Below, piece by piece: positions 1 through 8,039 of a DNA stretch of 64,000 bases (its first letter is position 1; every line of letters starts with the position of its first letter). The stretch covers positions 30,287 through 94,286 of the forward strand of contig DJPQ01000076.1 of assembly GCA_002439805.1 (NCBI GenBank). Reading direction: 5' to 3'. The notes beneath the pieces were generated by a model that did no database searches, was not told where the DNA came from, and saw nothing but the letters and a program-made list of their open reading frames with translations. The DNA comes from Bacteroidales bacterium UBA6408 (GTDB taxonomy: Bacteria; Bacteroidota; Bacteroidia; Bacteroidales; UBA932). A program made the position numbers and the translations under genes.

Positions 1-2
1 GG

Positions 3-209
3 CAGGGAAAAGTCGATGAAACGACAGGCGCTCCTAAGGGAACTCAGTTCATAGCCCTCTCCGAGCCGCAGTTCTGGGTTAACCTCAACCAGATTAAGGG
101 AATGGAGAAATTCAACCTTAGCCTCGGCGGTGAGGTCGAGCTTTCCTACAACTTCGCGGGCACCGGATTCTACTGCATTCCTACTCTCGCCGCTAAATGG
201 AGTTTCTAA
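3..209 (+). CDS. C-terminal end of an outer-membrane protein, possibly DUF5020/Tsx-like (partial)
   Basis: Only the last 68 codons are in the window; the reading frame is open from base 3 and stops with TAA at 207-209. The fragment contains alternating hydrophobic/polar stretches (LSLGGEVELSYNF) and ends in aromatic phenylalanine after KWSF, as expected for the last strand of an outer-membrane beta-barrel. The phrase LSEPQFWVNLNQIKG resembles DUF5020 proteins, Tsx-like channel candidates of Bacteroidetes. The next gene is a purine permease, which would suit a nucleoside channel, but this pairing is inference. Repeat R1 begins at the base after the stop codon. Confidence 0.55.
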   Translation, partial: QGKVDETTGAPKGTQFIALSEPQFWVNLNQIKGMEKFNLSLGGEVELSYNFAGTGFYCIPTLAAKWSF

Positions 210-336
210 GTGAAATTGAATTTAAGGACGCGTCTGCGGCGTTGCACGGCTTGTCATAATCCTCACAACCGACAAGGTTGCTCCGGTTATTCCGGCACCG
301 TGCGCCTTGCATCCACATCCCTAAATTCAATTTCAC
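210..336 (+). repeat. Nested-hairpin intergenic repeat R1
   Basis: Outer arms GTGAAATTGAATTTA (210-224) and TAAATTCAATTTCAC (322-336) are perfect inverted repeats. The tip is CCTCACAACC-GACA-AGGTTGCTCCGG, and the middle arms (ATAA / TTAT) are short. It starts one base after the stop of the preceding gene and has the same orientation. Its outer arms lack the AAAAAG seen in most copies. Confidence 0.85.
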
Positions 337-342
337 CCAAGC

Positions 343-367
343 TGTTTTAAACAACTTTTCATAATTT
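343..367 (+). promoter_or_regulatory. Sequence shared with the leader of the second purine nucleoside phosphorylase
   Basis: TGTTTTAAACAACTTTTCATAA here matches TGTTTGGAACAACTTTTTGTAA at 49300-49321 in most positions. The two copies precede a purine permease gene and a purine nucleoside phosphorylase gene. It could be a shared promoter or operator, or another small dispersed repeat; two copies cannot decide. Confidence 0.3.
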
Positions 368-397
368 GTCATCTCGAACGAAGTGAAAGATCTCTGC
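367..397 (+). repeat. Small dispersed repeat S1 (GTCATYTCGAACGAAGTGA type)
   Basis: The sequence from TGTCATCTCGAACGAAGTGA to TCTCTGC is closely matched at 20921-20955 and partly at 9896-9917. It contains the small hairpin TTCG/CGAA-type core seen in the other copies. From memory, similar short elements are common in Bacteroidetes intergenic DNA. It lies in the leader of the purine permease gene. Confidence 0.6.
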
Positions 398-528
398 ACT
401 GAAACAAAAGTGCTGTATCTTTCTTTTTCAAAACGGTCGGCGGAGACCATATAAAACCGCAAAATCCCGATGCGGAAATGGTGTGTTCCGAGATATGGGA
501 TGAACAAAACATTATTATCCAAAAACAA

Positions 529-1854
529 ATGAACAAGTTCATACAGAAGGCTTTCGGATTAGACCCGAAAACCACCACAATCAAGACTGAAATCCTCGCG
601 GGAATCACGACGTTCCTCACGATGTCCTACATTCTCGCCGTCAACCCGAGCATTTTCGGCGCTCTCAAGGACATGGGGATGCCTACCGGAGCAGTATTCA
701 CTGCAACCGCCCTCGCGGCAATCATCGGAACGCTCGTCATGGCGTTCTACGCAAAGAAGCCTTTCGCGCTCGCTCCGGGCATGGGCCTCAACGCATTCTT
801 CGTGTTCACAGTCTGCCTCGGCATGGGCTACAGCTGGCAGTTCGCGCTCACGGCGGTCCTTCTCGAAGGAATCATCTTCATCCTTCTCACCGTCACCAAT
901 GTCCGCAAGTGGATTGTCGATTCCATTCCGACATCGCTCAAAAACGCAATCGGCTGCGGAATCGGTCTGTTCATCGCATTCATCGGCCTTAAGAACGCCG
1001 GCGTCATCGTTTCCAACCCGGCTACGACCGTCGCTCTCGGCGACATCACCCACGGTCCCGCTCTTCTCGCCCTCATCGGACTCGTCCTCACTTCCTTCCT
1101 TGTCGTGAAGAAAGTTCCGGGAGCGCTGCTCATAGGAATGATTGCGACGGCGGCTCTCGGTCTCGTGATGAAGAACCCGGACGGCAGCCACATCACCGTG
1201 TTCAACGGCGTGGCTTCAATGCCGGACTCCGTCTCTCCGATTTTCTGCAAGTTCGAGTGGAGCCATATCTTCTCGCTTGATATGTTCGTGGTTGTGTTCA
1301 CTTTCATGTTCATCGACATGTTCGACACCATCGGAACGGTTGTCGGAGTGAGCACGAAGGCGAAGATGATTGACGAAAAGGGCAACATCCCGGGCATAAA
1401 CAAGACTCTCATGGCAGACGCTGTCGCAACCGTTGCCGGAGCCTGCCTCGGAACCTCAACCACAACGACTTACGTCGAGAGCGCGTCAGGCATCGCACAG
1501 GGCGGACGCAGCGGCCTCACCGCATTCACGGCAGCCGTATGCTTCGCGGTGGCACTGTTCTTCTCCCCTATATTCCTTGCAATCCCGAGCGCCGCGACTG
1601 CACCTATCCTCGTGATTGTCGGCGTGTTCATGATGTCCCCTATCAAGGCCATCGACTTCGAGAACTACTCAGAGGCCATCCCTGCGTTCATCACCCTCAT
1701 CGCGATGCCGCTCTGCTACTCAATCTCAGACGGCATCATGCTCGGCATGATCTCATATGTCCTCATCAACCTTCTCAGCGGCAATTTCAAGAAGATTTCG
1801 CCTGCGGCATACATTCTCGCGGCAATCTTCGTCGCGAAGTATATACTTCTGTAG
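529..1854 (+). CDS. NCS2-family purine permease (AzgA/GhxP-like)
   Basis: A 441-residue polytopic inner-membrane protein likely importing hypoxanthine, guanine or adenine by proton symport. The N-terminus carries the AzgA-type stretch TEILAGITTFLTMSYILAVN (residues ~20-39), and GTSTTTTYVESASG near residues 307-320 is the family substrate-site signature. About a dozen hydrophobic segments are visible. I chose ATG at 529 (MNKFIQKAFG) rather than the in-frame ATG at 478 because the family starts here and the extra 17 residues are not family-like. A strong terminator follows at 1891-1924. Exact substrate cannot be read from sequence alone. Confidence 0.92.
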   Translation: MNKFIQKAFGLDPKTTTIKTEILAGITTFLTMSYILAVNPSIFGALKDMGMPTGAVFTATALAAIIGTLVMAFYAKKPFALAPGMGLNAFFVFTVCLGMGYSWQFALTAVLLEGIIFILLTVTNVRKWIVDSIPTSLKNAIGCGIGLFIAFIGLKNAGVIVSNPATTVALGDITHGPALLALIGLVLTSFLVVKKVPGALLIGMIATAALGLVMKNPDGSHITVFNGVASMPDSVSPIFCKFEWSHIFSLDMFVVVFTFMFIDMFDTIGTVVGVSTKAKMIDEKGNIPGINKTLMADAVATVAGACLGTSTTTTYVESASGIAQGGRSGLTAFTAAVCFAVALFFSPIFLAIPSAATAPILVIVGVFMMSPIKAIDFENYSEAIPAFITLIAMPLCYSISDGIMLGMISYVLINLLSGNFKKISPAAYILAAIFVAKYILL

Positions 1855-1890
1855 CAAAATACACCCTATATATATAATAGGGCTATTTAT

Positions 1891-1924
1891 GGACGACCGG
1901 GCGCACCCGGCCGCCCTTTTTTTT
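1891..1924 (+). terminator. Rho-independent terminator of the purine permease gene
   Basis: GGACGACCGGG - CGCA - CCCGGCCGCCC forms an 11-bp stem with two mismatches and is followed by a run of eight T. The T-run overlaps the -33 element of the next promoter. Confidence 0.85.
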
Positions 1925-1953
1925 GCAAATGTTCCTTATTCTGCCTAACTTTG
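1922..1953 (+). promoter_or_regulatory. Bacteroidetes-type promoter for ugd and the epimerase gene
   Basis: TTTG at 1922-1925, a 20-base spacer, then TAACTTTG at 1946-1953 match the Bacteroidetes primary-sigma consensus TTTG-N19/20-TAnnTTTG. The start codon of ugd is about 80 bases downstream. Confidence 0.75.
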
Positions 1954-2035
1954 CCGGGAAGTTGTGCCGCAGAATGCATGGACGCAGAGACATCCGGCGC
2001 GGCGATGTAAATGAACAATAAAACCAAATAACACC

Positions 2036-3268
2036 ATGAAAATTGCAGTAGCGGGCACGGGGTATGTAGGGCTCTCGATAGCGACCCTCCTCAGCCAGCA
2101 CAATCACGTCACGGCGGTCGATATAATCCCCGAAAAAGTGGCGCTCATCAACGACAGGAAATCCCCGATTCAGGACGAGTACATCGAGAAATACCTTGCG
2201 GAGAAGAAGCTCGACCTCACGGCGACGACGGATGGGCGGACAGCCTACAGCGACGCTGAGTTTGTCGTCATCGCGGCTCCGACCAACTATGACAGCCAGC
2301 GCAACTTCTTCGACACCTCGGCCGTGGAGGCTGTGATAAGCCTTGTGCTGGAGGTGAATCCGCACGCGATTATGGTCATAAAATCGACCATCCCGGTGGG
2401 CTACACGGAAAGCGTCCGCCGCAAGTTCAACACAGAGAACATAATCTTCTCGCCGGAGTTCCTGCGCGAGAGCAAGGCTCTCTACGACAACCTCTATCCG
2501 AGCCGCATCATCGTCGGCCGGCCGGAGGGGGACGCGCGTCTCGACCGGGCCGCGCACGTGTTCGCTGAGCTCCTGCAGGAAGGCGCGGTCAAGGAGAACA
2601 TAGACACGCTCTTCATGGGCACTACCGAGGCCGAGGCAGTGAAGCTCTTCGCCAACACCTACCTCGCGCTGAGGGTCAGCTACTTCAACGAGCTGGACAC
2701 CTACGCGGAGATGAAGGGTCTGGACACCAAGGCCATCATCAACGGGGTCTGCCTTGACCCGCGCATCGGCAGCCACTACAACAACCCGTCCTTCGGCTAC
2801 GGCGGCTACTGCCTCCCTAAGGACACGAAGCAGCTGCTCGCGAACTATCAGGATGTGCCGGAGAACCTCATTCAGGCCATCGTGGAGAGCAACCGGACGA
2901 GAAAGGACTTCATCGCGGACCAGGTGCTCGCCAAGGCCGGCTACTACACGGCGTCGAGCGAGTGGAACAGCAAGCGCGAGCACGAGGTCACCGTCGGAGT
3001 CTATCGCCTGACGATGAAATCGAATTCGGATAATTTCCGTCAGAGCGCGATTCAGGGTGTAATGAAGCGCATCAAGGCCAAGGGCGCGAAAGTCATCGTC
3101 TATGAGCCGACGCTTGAGGACGGCACGCTGTTCTTCGGCAGCGAGGTGGTGAACGACCTCGCGAGGTTCAAGGAACTCTCGTCGGCAATCATCGCGAACC
3201 GCTACGACGAGTGCCTCGACGACGTGAAAGACAAGGTATATACCCGTGACATCTTCGAGAGAGATTAG
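2036..3268 (+). CDS. ugd: UDP-glucose 6-dehydrogenase
   Basis: Cytoplasmic enzyme oxidising UDP-glucose to UDP-glucuronate with two NAD+. The N-terminal Rossmann fold shows GTGYVG at residues 7-12; the central helical domain is followed by the catalytic loop [11 protein letters not shown], where Cys259 is the thiohemiacetal nucleophile. At 410 residues it is of the short (about 390-residue) class typical of capsule-linked enzymes. The next gene, 64 bases downstream, is a UDP-glucuronate 4-epimerase homologue, so the pair most likely supplies UDP-glucuronate and UDP-galacturonate for surface polysaccharide. The sequence does not rule out a related UDP-sugar dehydrogenase. Confidence 0.92.
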   Translation: MKIAVAGTGYVGLSIATLLSQHNHVTAVDIIPEKVALINDRKSPIQDEYIEKYLAEKKLDLTATTDGRTAYSDAEFVVIAAPTNYDSQRNFFDTSAVEAVISLVLEVNPHAIMVIKSTIPVGYTESVRRKFNTENIIFSPEFLRESKALYDNLYPSRIIVGRPEGDARLDRAAHVFAELLQEGAVKENIDTLFMGTTEAEAVKLFANTYLALRVSYFNELDTYAEMKGLDTKAIINGVCLDPRIGSHYNNPSFGYGGYCLPKDTKQLLANYQDVPENLIQAIVESNRTRKDFIADQVLAKAGYYTASSEWNSKREHEVTVGVYRLTMKSNSDNFRQSAIQGVMKRIKAKGAKVIVYEPTLEDGTLFFGSEVVNDLARFKELSSAIIANRYDECLDDVKDKVYTRDIFERD

Positions 3269-3332
3269 AACGGAAAAATCTGACTCAAAAATACATTCCA
3301 AAACATATTGAGAATGAAAAACGACTGAAATC

Positions 3333-4403
3333 ATGAAAGTTCTGGTTACCGGCGCGGCCGGCTTCATCGGCGCGAATCTCGTCCTGAGACTGCTTGAAAG
3401 CGAGCCGCAGGTCAGCGTGCTCGGAATAGACAGCATGAACGCATACTACGACGTCGCGCTCAAGGAATATCGTCTGGGGCTCATCGAGGCCGAGGCGGCG
3501 AAACACCCCGAATGCTCATGGCAGTTCGTGCAGGGCAACATCGCCGATGCTGAACTGGTTCGAAAGATTTTCGCGGAATTTGAACCGGACATAGTGGTGA
3601 ACCTCGCGGCACAGGCGGGAGTGCGCTACTCCATAACCAATCCGGACGCATACATAGAGTCCAATCTCATAGGGTTCTACAACATCCTCGAGGCATGCCG
3701 CCACAGCTACGACGGAGGAAAGAACGGAGTGCGGCATCTCGTCTATGCATCAAGTTCGTCGGTCTATGGCTCCAACAAGAAAGTGCCGTACTCCACGGAC
3801 GACAAGGTGGATAACCCCGTGTCCCTCTACGCCGCGACGAAGAAGAGCAACGAACTTATGGCACACGCCTACAGCAAGCTCTACGACATCCCCTCGACCG
3901 GTCTGCGCTTCTTCACGGTCTATGGTCCCGCCGGCCGCCCTGACATGGCGTATTTCGGGTTCACGAACAGGCTGATAAGGGGCGAGAAAATCAGAATCTT
4001 CAACTATGGCAACTGCCGCCGCGACTTCACTTTCGTGGATGACATAGTGGAAGGAGTCGTGCGCGTGATGCACGGAGCTCCGCAGAGAAGCACGGGAGAG
4101 GACGGTCTGCCGGTTCCGCCGTACAGGATTTACAACATCGGAAACAGCCATCCGGAAAACCTGCTCGACTTTGTGGACATACTCCAGCAGGAACTGGTCG
4201 GCGCCGGCGTGCTTCCGAAGGACTACGACTTCGACGCGCACAAGGAGCTTGTGCCGATGCAGCCGGGGGACGTCCCCGTGACCTACGCCGACACCTCCGC
4301 TCTTGAGCGTGACTTCGGGTTCAGACCCTCCACAAGTCTGCGCGAAGGACTGCGGCGGTTCGCGAAATGGTATCGTGAGTTCTACATCGGCACGGAGGCG
4401 TGA
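3333..4403 (+). CDS. NAD-dependent UDP-glucuronate 4-epimerase-like SDR protein
   Basis: A 356-residue extended short-chain dehydrogenase/reductase. GAAGFIG at residues 7-13 binds NAD, SSSVYG supplies the catalytic serine region, and Tyr166-x3-Lys170 (YAATK) is the catalytic pair. The stretch NKKVPYSTDDKVDNPVS is typical of the UDP-glucuronate 4-epimerase branch (CapI/GAE). It follows ugd closely in the same orientation, so the pair converts UDP-glucose to UDP-galacturonate. The precise sugar is inferred from family resemblance and context. Confidence 0.88.
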   Translation: MKVLVTGAAGFIGANLVLRLLESEPQVSVLGIDSMNAYYDVALKEYRLGLIEAEAAKHPECSWQFVQGNIADAELVRKIFAEFEPDIVVNLAAQAGVRYSITNPDAYIESNLIGFYNILEACRHSYDGGKNGVRHLVYASSSSVYGSNKKVPYSTDDKVDNPVSLYAATKKSNELMAHAYSKLYDIPSTGLRFFTVYGPAGRPDMAYFGFTNRLIRGEKIRIFNYGNCRRDFTFVDDIVEGVVRVMHGAPQRSTGEDGLPVPPYRIYNIGNSHPENLLDFVDILQQELVGAGVLPKDYDFDAHKELVPMQPGDVPVTYADTSALERDFGFRPSTSLREGLRRFAKWYREFYIGTEA

Positions 4404-4689
4404 CACAGACAAGACCGGGTCCGAGACTGCGCGGACAAACTCGCGCCGAAGGTCGAGGCTCGGCTGACTTTTTGGCAGAAATTTCAGCCATTTTGGCGCA
4501 CACAACTGACAAAATGTCTGATTATCAACCATTTATACTAACGGCATCTGATTTGAAAATACTCTCTGCGTGTTCGGGTAAGTCCCGAGGGGCTGAGGAA
4601 CACAAAGAGGTTCGTCTGAAGCTGAAGCTCGGAAACGAGGGGATGCGGAAGACGGATGATGTGGAACAAAAAAATTAAATTTATAAATT
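4404..4689. other. Non-coding leader in front of hsp20
   Basis: No convincing gene: the one open frame here (GTG at 4400) has no family features. It holds a short palindrome GACA-AAA-TGTC at 4508-4518 that could be an operator for the heat-shock gene, and the partly repeated bases TTTTTGGCAGAAATTTC / ATTTTGGCGC. I see no CIRCE element and no clear promoter. The interpretation as a control region is inference. Confidence 0.4.
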
Positions 4690-5169
4690 ATGATGCCTAT
4701 TATGAAATCACAGAACTGGTTGCCTGAGTTGTTCAATGATTTGTTTGACATTGACGACAGAGTCGTTATACCTCAGTACAGACACGCATCCTCAACACCT
4801 GCCATAAACGTGATTGAGCGTGACAACGAATATGAGGTCGAGGTCGCCGCTCCGGGTATGACGAAGGATGACTTCAAGATTAACCTCACTCCGGACAACG
4901 AGTTGGTTATCAGCCTTGAGAAGAAGACTGAGAAGAACAACGGAGTCGAGAACAAGGAAGGCGAGAAGAAGGAGAACAACAAGAAGCACGGTCAGTATCT
5001 CCGTCATGAATTCTCTTACACTTCATTCCGTCAGAGTTTTACGCTTCCTGAGACGGTCGATGCGACAAAGATTGCAGCGAAGGTGGAGCACGGTGTGCTG
5101 AAAATCGAGCTTCCTAAGAAAGAGGTCGTCAAAGAAGTTCCGAGCAACAAGAGCATCGAGATTAAATAG
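4690..5169 (+). CDS. Small heat-shock protein, Hsp20/alpha-crystallin family
   Basis: A 159-residue chaperone that would hold unfolded proteins in the cytoplasm. The alpha-crystallin domain runs from about residue 36 (PAINVIERDNEYEVEVAAPG) to the strand VEHGVLKIELPKKE near residue 140, which carries the family motif GVLxIxLPK. A lysine/glutamate-rich loop (residues ~78-100) interrupts the domain, as is common in Bacteroidetes homologues. It has its own long leader and a strong downstream terminator, so it is probably monocistronic. The start has a purine-poor leader, as is usual in this phylum. Confidence 0.93.
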   Translation: MMPIMKSQNWLPELFNDLFDIDDRVVIPQYRHASSTPAINVIERDNEYEVEVAAPGMTKDDFKINLTPDNELVISLEKKTEKNNGVENKEGEKKENNKKHGQYLRHEFSYTSFRQSFTLPETVDATKIAAKVEHGVLKIELPKKEVVKEVPSNKSIEIK

Positions 5170-5238
5170 TTTCGAGCAGCACGACGGAAAAGGCGAACGA
5201 GCCCGCGCCTAAATAGGGGTTCAGGCAACAGACAGTTT

Positions 5239-5278
5239 GATGCCGACATCGGGGATATCCGATGCCGGCATTTTTTCG
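5239..5278 (+). terminator. Terminator of the hsp20 gene
   Basis: ATGCCGACATCGG / CCGATGCCGGCAT form a 13-bp stem with one mismatch and a six-base loop, followed by six T. Confidence 0.85.
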
Positions 5279-5289
5279 TAAAATATTCT

Positions 5290-5297
5290 TAACTTTG
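5290..5297 (+). promoter_or_regulatory. Possible -7 box (TAACTTTG) of the gene at 5323
   Basis: TAACTTTG fits TAnnTTTG and lies 26 bases before the start codon; a clear TTTG at -33 is not seen, so this is only a half match. Confidence 0.45.
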
Positions 5298-5322
5298 AGG
5301 GATATATCAATTCGGATGTGAC

Positions 5323-5706
5323 ATGACGATAAAGAAACAAATCATTCTGTGGATGACGGCGGTGGCGCTGGTCATTGCCGCCGCGTTCTTCTATTTCAAG
5401 TTCTACTATGTCTTCGGCGAGGGAGTGCAGCAGGGCGAGCTGAACTTCGTGGTCTATAAGGGATACATCTGGAAGACCTACGAGGGTCGGGCGATTCAGG
5501 CCGGACTCAAGAACGGCACGAAAGGAAGTTCCAACGCCGTGCAGTCCTATGTCTTCGACTTCTCAATCGAGGACAAGGCCATAGCGGACACGCTGATGCG
5601 CTGCAGCGGCCGCAGTGTCCGGCTCCACTACAAGGAATACCTCGGCGAGCTTCCGTGGCGCGGCAAGCAGAAGTATGTGGTTGATAAGATTGTTTCAATT
5701 GAGTAG
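5323..5706 (+). CDS. Single-pass membrane protein of unknown function
   Basis: A 127-residue protein with one N-terminal hydrophobic segment (residues ~9-27, ILWMTAVALVIAAAFFYF) and no cleavage-like motif, so it is probably anchored in the inner membrane with a periplasmic domain of about 95 residues. I do not recognise a catalytic motif. Proteins of this shape are widespread in Bacteroidales, where I recall some being labelled as 6-phosphogluconate dehydrogenase without support. It sits alone between a terminator and repeat R2, which starts two bases after its stop. Confidence 0.8.
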   Translation: MTIKKQIILWMTAVALVIAAAFFYFKFYYVFGEGVQQGELNFVVYKGYIWKTYEGRAIQAGLKNGTKGSSNAVQSYVFDFSIEDKAIADTLMRCSGRSVRLHYKEYLGELPWRGKQKYVVDKIVSIE

Positions 5707-5707
5707 T

Positions 5708-5828
5708 AAAACCAAATAAAAAGCGGATTGCGGCGTTGCATGTCTTGCCAAAATCCTCACAACCATCAGGTTGCTGCGGTATTTGGCTTCACCGTGCGCC
5801 TTGCACTCCATCTTTTTATTTGATTTTA
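5708..5828 (+). repeat. Nested-hairpin intergenic repeat R2
   Basis: Outer arms AAAACCAAATAAAAAG / CTTTTTATTTGATTTT, middle arms GCCAAA / TTTGGC, tip CCTCACAACC-ATCA-GGTTGCTGCGG. It starts just after the stop at 5706 and points with that gene. Confidence 0.9.
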
Positions 5829-5911
5829 TCATTTCAGTAACCGTTTCTGTATATAGTGGAAGATTCTACATTGAATACGATATTAAGAAACCTTACAAAA
5901 CACAAAAGGGC

Positions 5912-7885
5912 ATGAAGAAATTTACTGTCAGTATATTGTTTATCTCCCTGATCTGCTGGAGTTTGAATGCGCAGCCAGGAGTGTTTGCGGTGCGGGAGGC
6001 CTCGTCTGCCGGTAGGGCACTGACTATGGAAGAGGCGGTGCTCGGGAAAGGACTGCGGGTGAAGTTCCCGAAGTTTGACTGGCTGGAGAGCCGGAAAGGC
6101 GCGGAAAGAGCCGTGAGCGAGAGGGTTGAGGGGCTGTCACAAATCACTGTTGACGGAAAGGTCATCGTGAAGGCGGATGAGCCGGGCATTGTCTATGGAG
6201 AGACGGTGAGCAGGAATGAGTTCGGGATTGACGGAGGGCTGTTCTGGTCTCCGGACAGTCTCAGGCTGGCGTTCTACCGCAAGGACGAGACCCGTGTGAC
6301 GGACTTTCCGCTGCTGGACATCACGACGCGCACCGGGACACTGAGGACAATAAAGTATCCTATGGCCGGAATGGATTCTGAACTGATAAGCCTCGGGGTC
6401 TATGACCTTCGGGACGGGAGCGTGAGATATATGGATGTCACGGATTTCACGCCGGAACGCTACCTGACCAACATAATCTGGACTCCGGACTCAAATGAAA
6501 TCCTGATTCAGGTGCTTGCCCGAAGCCAGAAGGAAATGCACCTGAACCGCTATGACGCCGCCACAGGGAAATGTCTCGGGACGGTGCTTTCGGAAACAAA
6601 TGAAAAATATGTCGAGCCGGGCGACCCGCTCTGGTTCGTCACGGACGGCAAGGCGAAGGACGGGCACTCCGCGACGCAGTTCATCTACCGCACGGACAAC
6701 CGCGACGGATTCCGCAGTCTCTATCTCTGCGGCATCGACGGCAAGGTTGAGCGCATCACGGAAGTCGATGCGGATGTCGAATACATCGCAAACGACGGGA
6801 AATGGGTCTATTACTACTCCTCGGAGGTAAGCCCGATTGAAAGGCACATTTTCAGGACAGCCCTGCGCCGAAACGGCAAAGGAGAGTTCAGCGTGCCGGC
6901 AAAGTTCTCGGCGCAGAGGCTCACTTCAGAACCGGGCTGGCACGAGATACTGAAGATGGAGCCGGACTGCAGCGTGTTCTACGAAATGTACAGCAGCCTC
7001 AACGTTCCATACACCGTCCAGAAATGCTTAACCTCAGGAAAGGTAGGCAAGGACGGTCTCCGCAAGGTCAGCAAGGAGGTTCTTTTCCGCGCCGACGACA
7101 CGACCGAAGACTTCGCGTTCTGCGAAATTGACCTCGGGACGGTGAAGAGCGCGGACGGACAGTTTGACAATTACTACCGCCTCGTCAAGCCCAAGGATTT
7201 CGACCCGACAAAGAAATATCCCGTAATACTCTATGTCTATGGCGGCCCTCACTCGCAGCTCGTCAACAATTCATGGCTGGGGCAGCTCCGCTACTGGGAA
7301 ATGCTCATGGCCCAGCGAGGCTACCTCGTCTATGTCCAGGACAACCGGGGCACGCTCTACCGGGGAGCGGAGTTCGAGAAGGCCATCTGGAGGAACTGCG
7401 GAAAGGCAGAGATGGCCGACCAGATGGAGGGAATCAAGATGCTGAAGAGTCTTCCGTATGTCGATGCGGACAGAATCGGGGTGCACGGCTGGAGCTACGG
7501 CGGGTTCATGACCATATCGATGATGACGACCTACCCCGATGTTTTCAAGGTCGGCGTCGCCGGCGGCCCGGTGATTGACTGGAAGTGGTACGAGGTGATG
7601 TACGGTGAAAGGTATATGGACAACCCGGCCGAGAATGCCGAAGGGTACGAAAGCACAAGCCTGATCGGCAAGGCTGCGCGACTCAAAGGCAAGCTGCTCA
7701 TCTGTCAGGGTGCCATTGACGACACTGTCGTGTGGGAGCACAGCCTCAGCTTCATCCAGAAGTGCATAGACCTCGAAATCCCGGTTGATTACTTCCCCTA
7801 CCCCACGGCAAAGCACAACGTCTACGGCCGCAACCGCATTCATCTGATGGATAAGGTCACGGCATACTTCGATGACTATCTATAA
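5912..7885 (+). CDS. Secreted S9B dipeptidyl-peptidase IV-like serine peptidase
   Basis: A 657-residue exopeptidase probably releasing dipeptides (often Xaa-Pro) or tripeptides in the periplasm. The signal peptide MKKFTVSILFISLICWSLNA ends at about residue 20. A beta-propeller domain (residues ~70-420) precedes the alpha/beta-hydrolase domain with the triad Ser528 (GWSYGG), Asp603 or Asp604 (IDDTVVW) and His635 (KHNVY). I chose ATG at 5912 because it gives the signal peptide; the frame is open upstream through repeat R2. Repeat R3 follows directly after the stop. Whether it is a DPP IV or a prolyl tripeptidyl peptidase cannot be decided here. Confidence 0.92.
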   Translation: MKKFTVSILFISLICWSLNAQPGVFAVREASSAGRALTMEEAVLGKGLRVKFPKFDWLESRKGAERAVSERVEGLSQITVDGKVIVKADEPGIVYGETVSRNEFGIDGGLFWSPDSLRLAFYRKDETRVTDFPLLDITTRTGTLRTIKYPMAGMDSELISLGVYDLRDGSVRYMDVTDFTPERYLTNIIWTPDSNEILIQVLARSQKEMHLNRYDAATGKCLGTVLSETNEKYVEPGDPLWFVTDGKAKDGHSATQFIYRTDNRDGFRSLYLCGIDGKVERITEVDADVEYIANDGKWVYYYSSEVSPIERHIFRTALRRNGKGEFSVPAKFSAQRLTSEPGWHEILKMEPDCSVFYEMYSSLNVPYTVQKCLTSGKVGKDGLRKVSKEVLFRADDTTEDFAFCEIDLGTVKSADGQFDNYYRLVKPKDFDPTKKYPVILYVYGGPHSQLVNNSWLGQLRYWEMLMAQRGYLVYVQDNRGTLYRGAEFEKAIWRNCGKAEMADQMEGIKMLKSLPYVDADRIGVHGWSYGGFMTISMMTTYPDVFKVGVAGGPVIDWKWYEVMYGERYMDNPAENAEGYESTSLIGKAARLKGKLLICQGAIDDTVVWEHSLSFIQKCIDLEIPVDYFPYPTAKHNVYGRNRIHLMDKVTAYFDDYL

Positions 7886-7886
7886 C

Positions 7887-8004
7887 GGGACGGCAAAAAA
7901 GCGGCTTGCGGCGTTACGCAAAACCCTCCAAATCCTCATTACCATAAGGTAACTCCGGTTTGGAGGGTTTTGCAAGCCTTGCAATCCATCTTTTTATCCG
8001 TCCC
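7887..8004 (+). repeat. Nested-hairpin intergenic repeat R3 (covarying tip)
   Basis: Outer arms GGGACGGCAAAAAAG / CTTTTTATCCGTCCC and the longest middle stem of the family, GCAAAACCCTCCAAA / TTTGGAGGGTTTTGC (15 bp, perfect). The tip stem is TTACC-ATAA-GGTAA instead of CAACC-GGTTG: both sides changed together. It lies between the convergent peptidase and argS genes, two bases from the peptidase stop. Confidence 0.9.
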
Positions 8005-8039
8005 TTTCTCCCGGCGAACAAGGACAGACAAAGTTATTT

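Noticed and set aside
559..1191. Long open frames opposite and within the permease, secA, recG and glp genes
   Set aside because: They are shadows of GC-rich coding regions, with arginine/aspartate-biased composition and no motifs, while the opposite frame encodes recognisable proteins.
4440..4530. Sigma-54 promoter or CIRCE element before hsp20
   Set aside because: TTGGCAGAAATTTCAG lacks the TTGC at the proper distance and no TTAGCACTC-N9-GAGTGCTAA is present.
4400..4678. A 92-codon gene between the epimerase and hsp20
   Set aside because: It uses a GTG start overlapping the previous stop, has arginine-rich, low-complexity content and no family features; the region looks like a leader.
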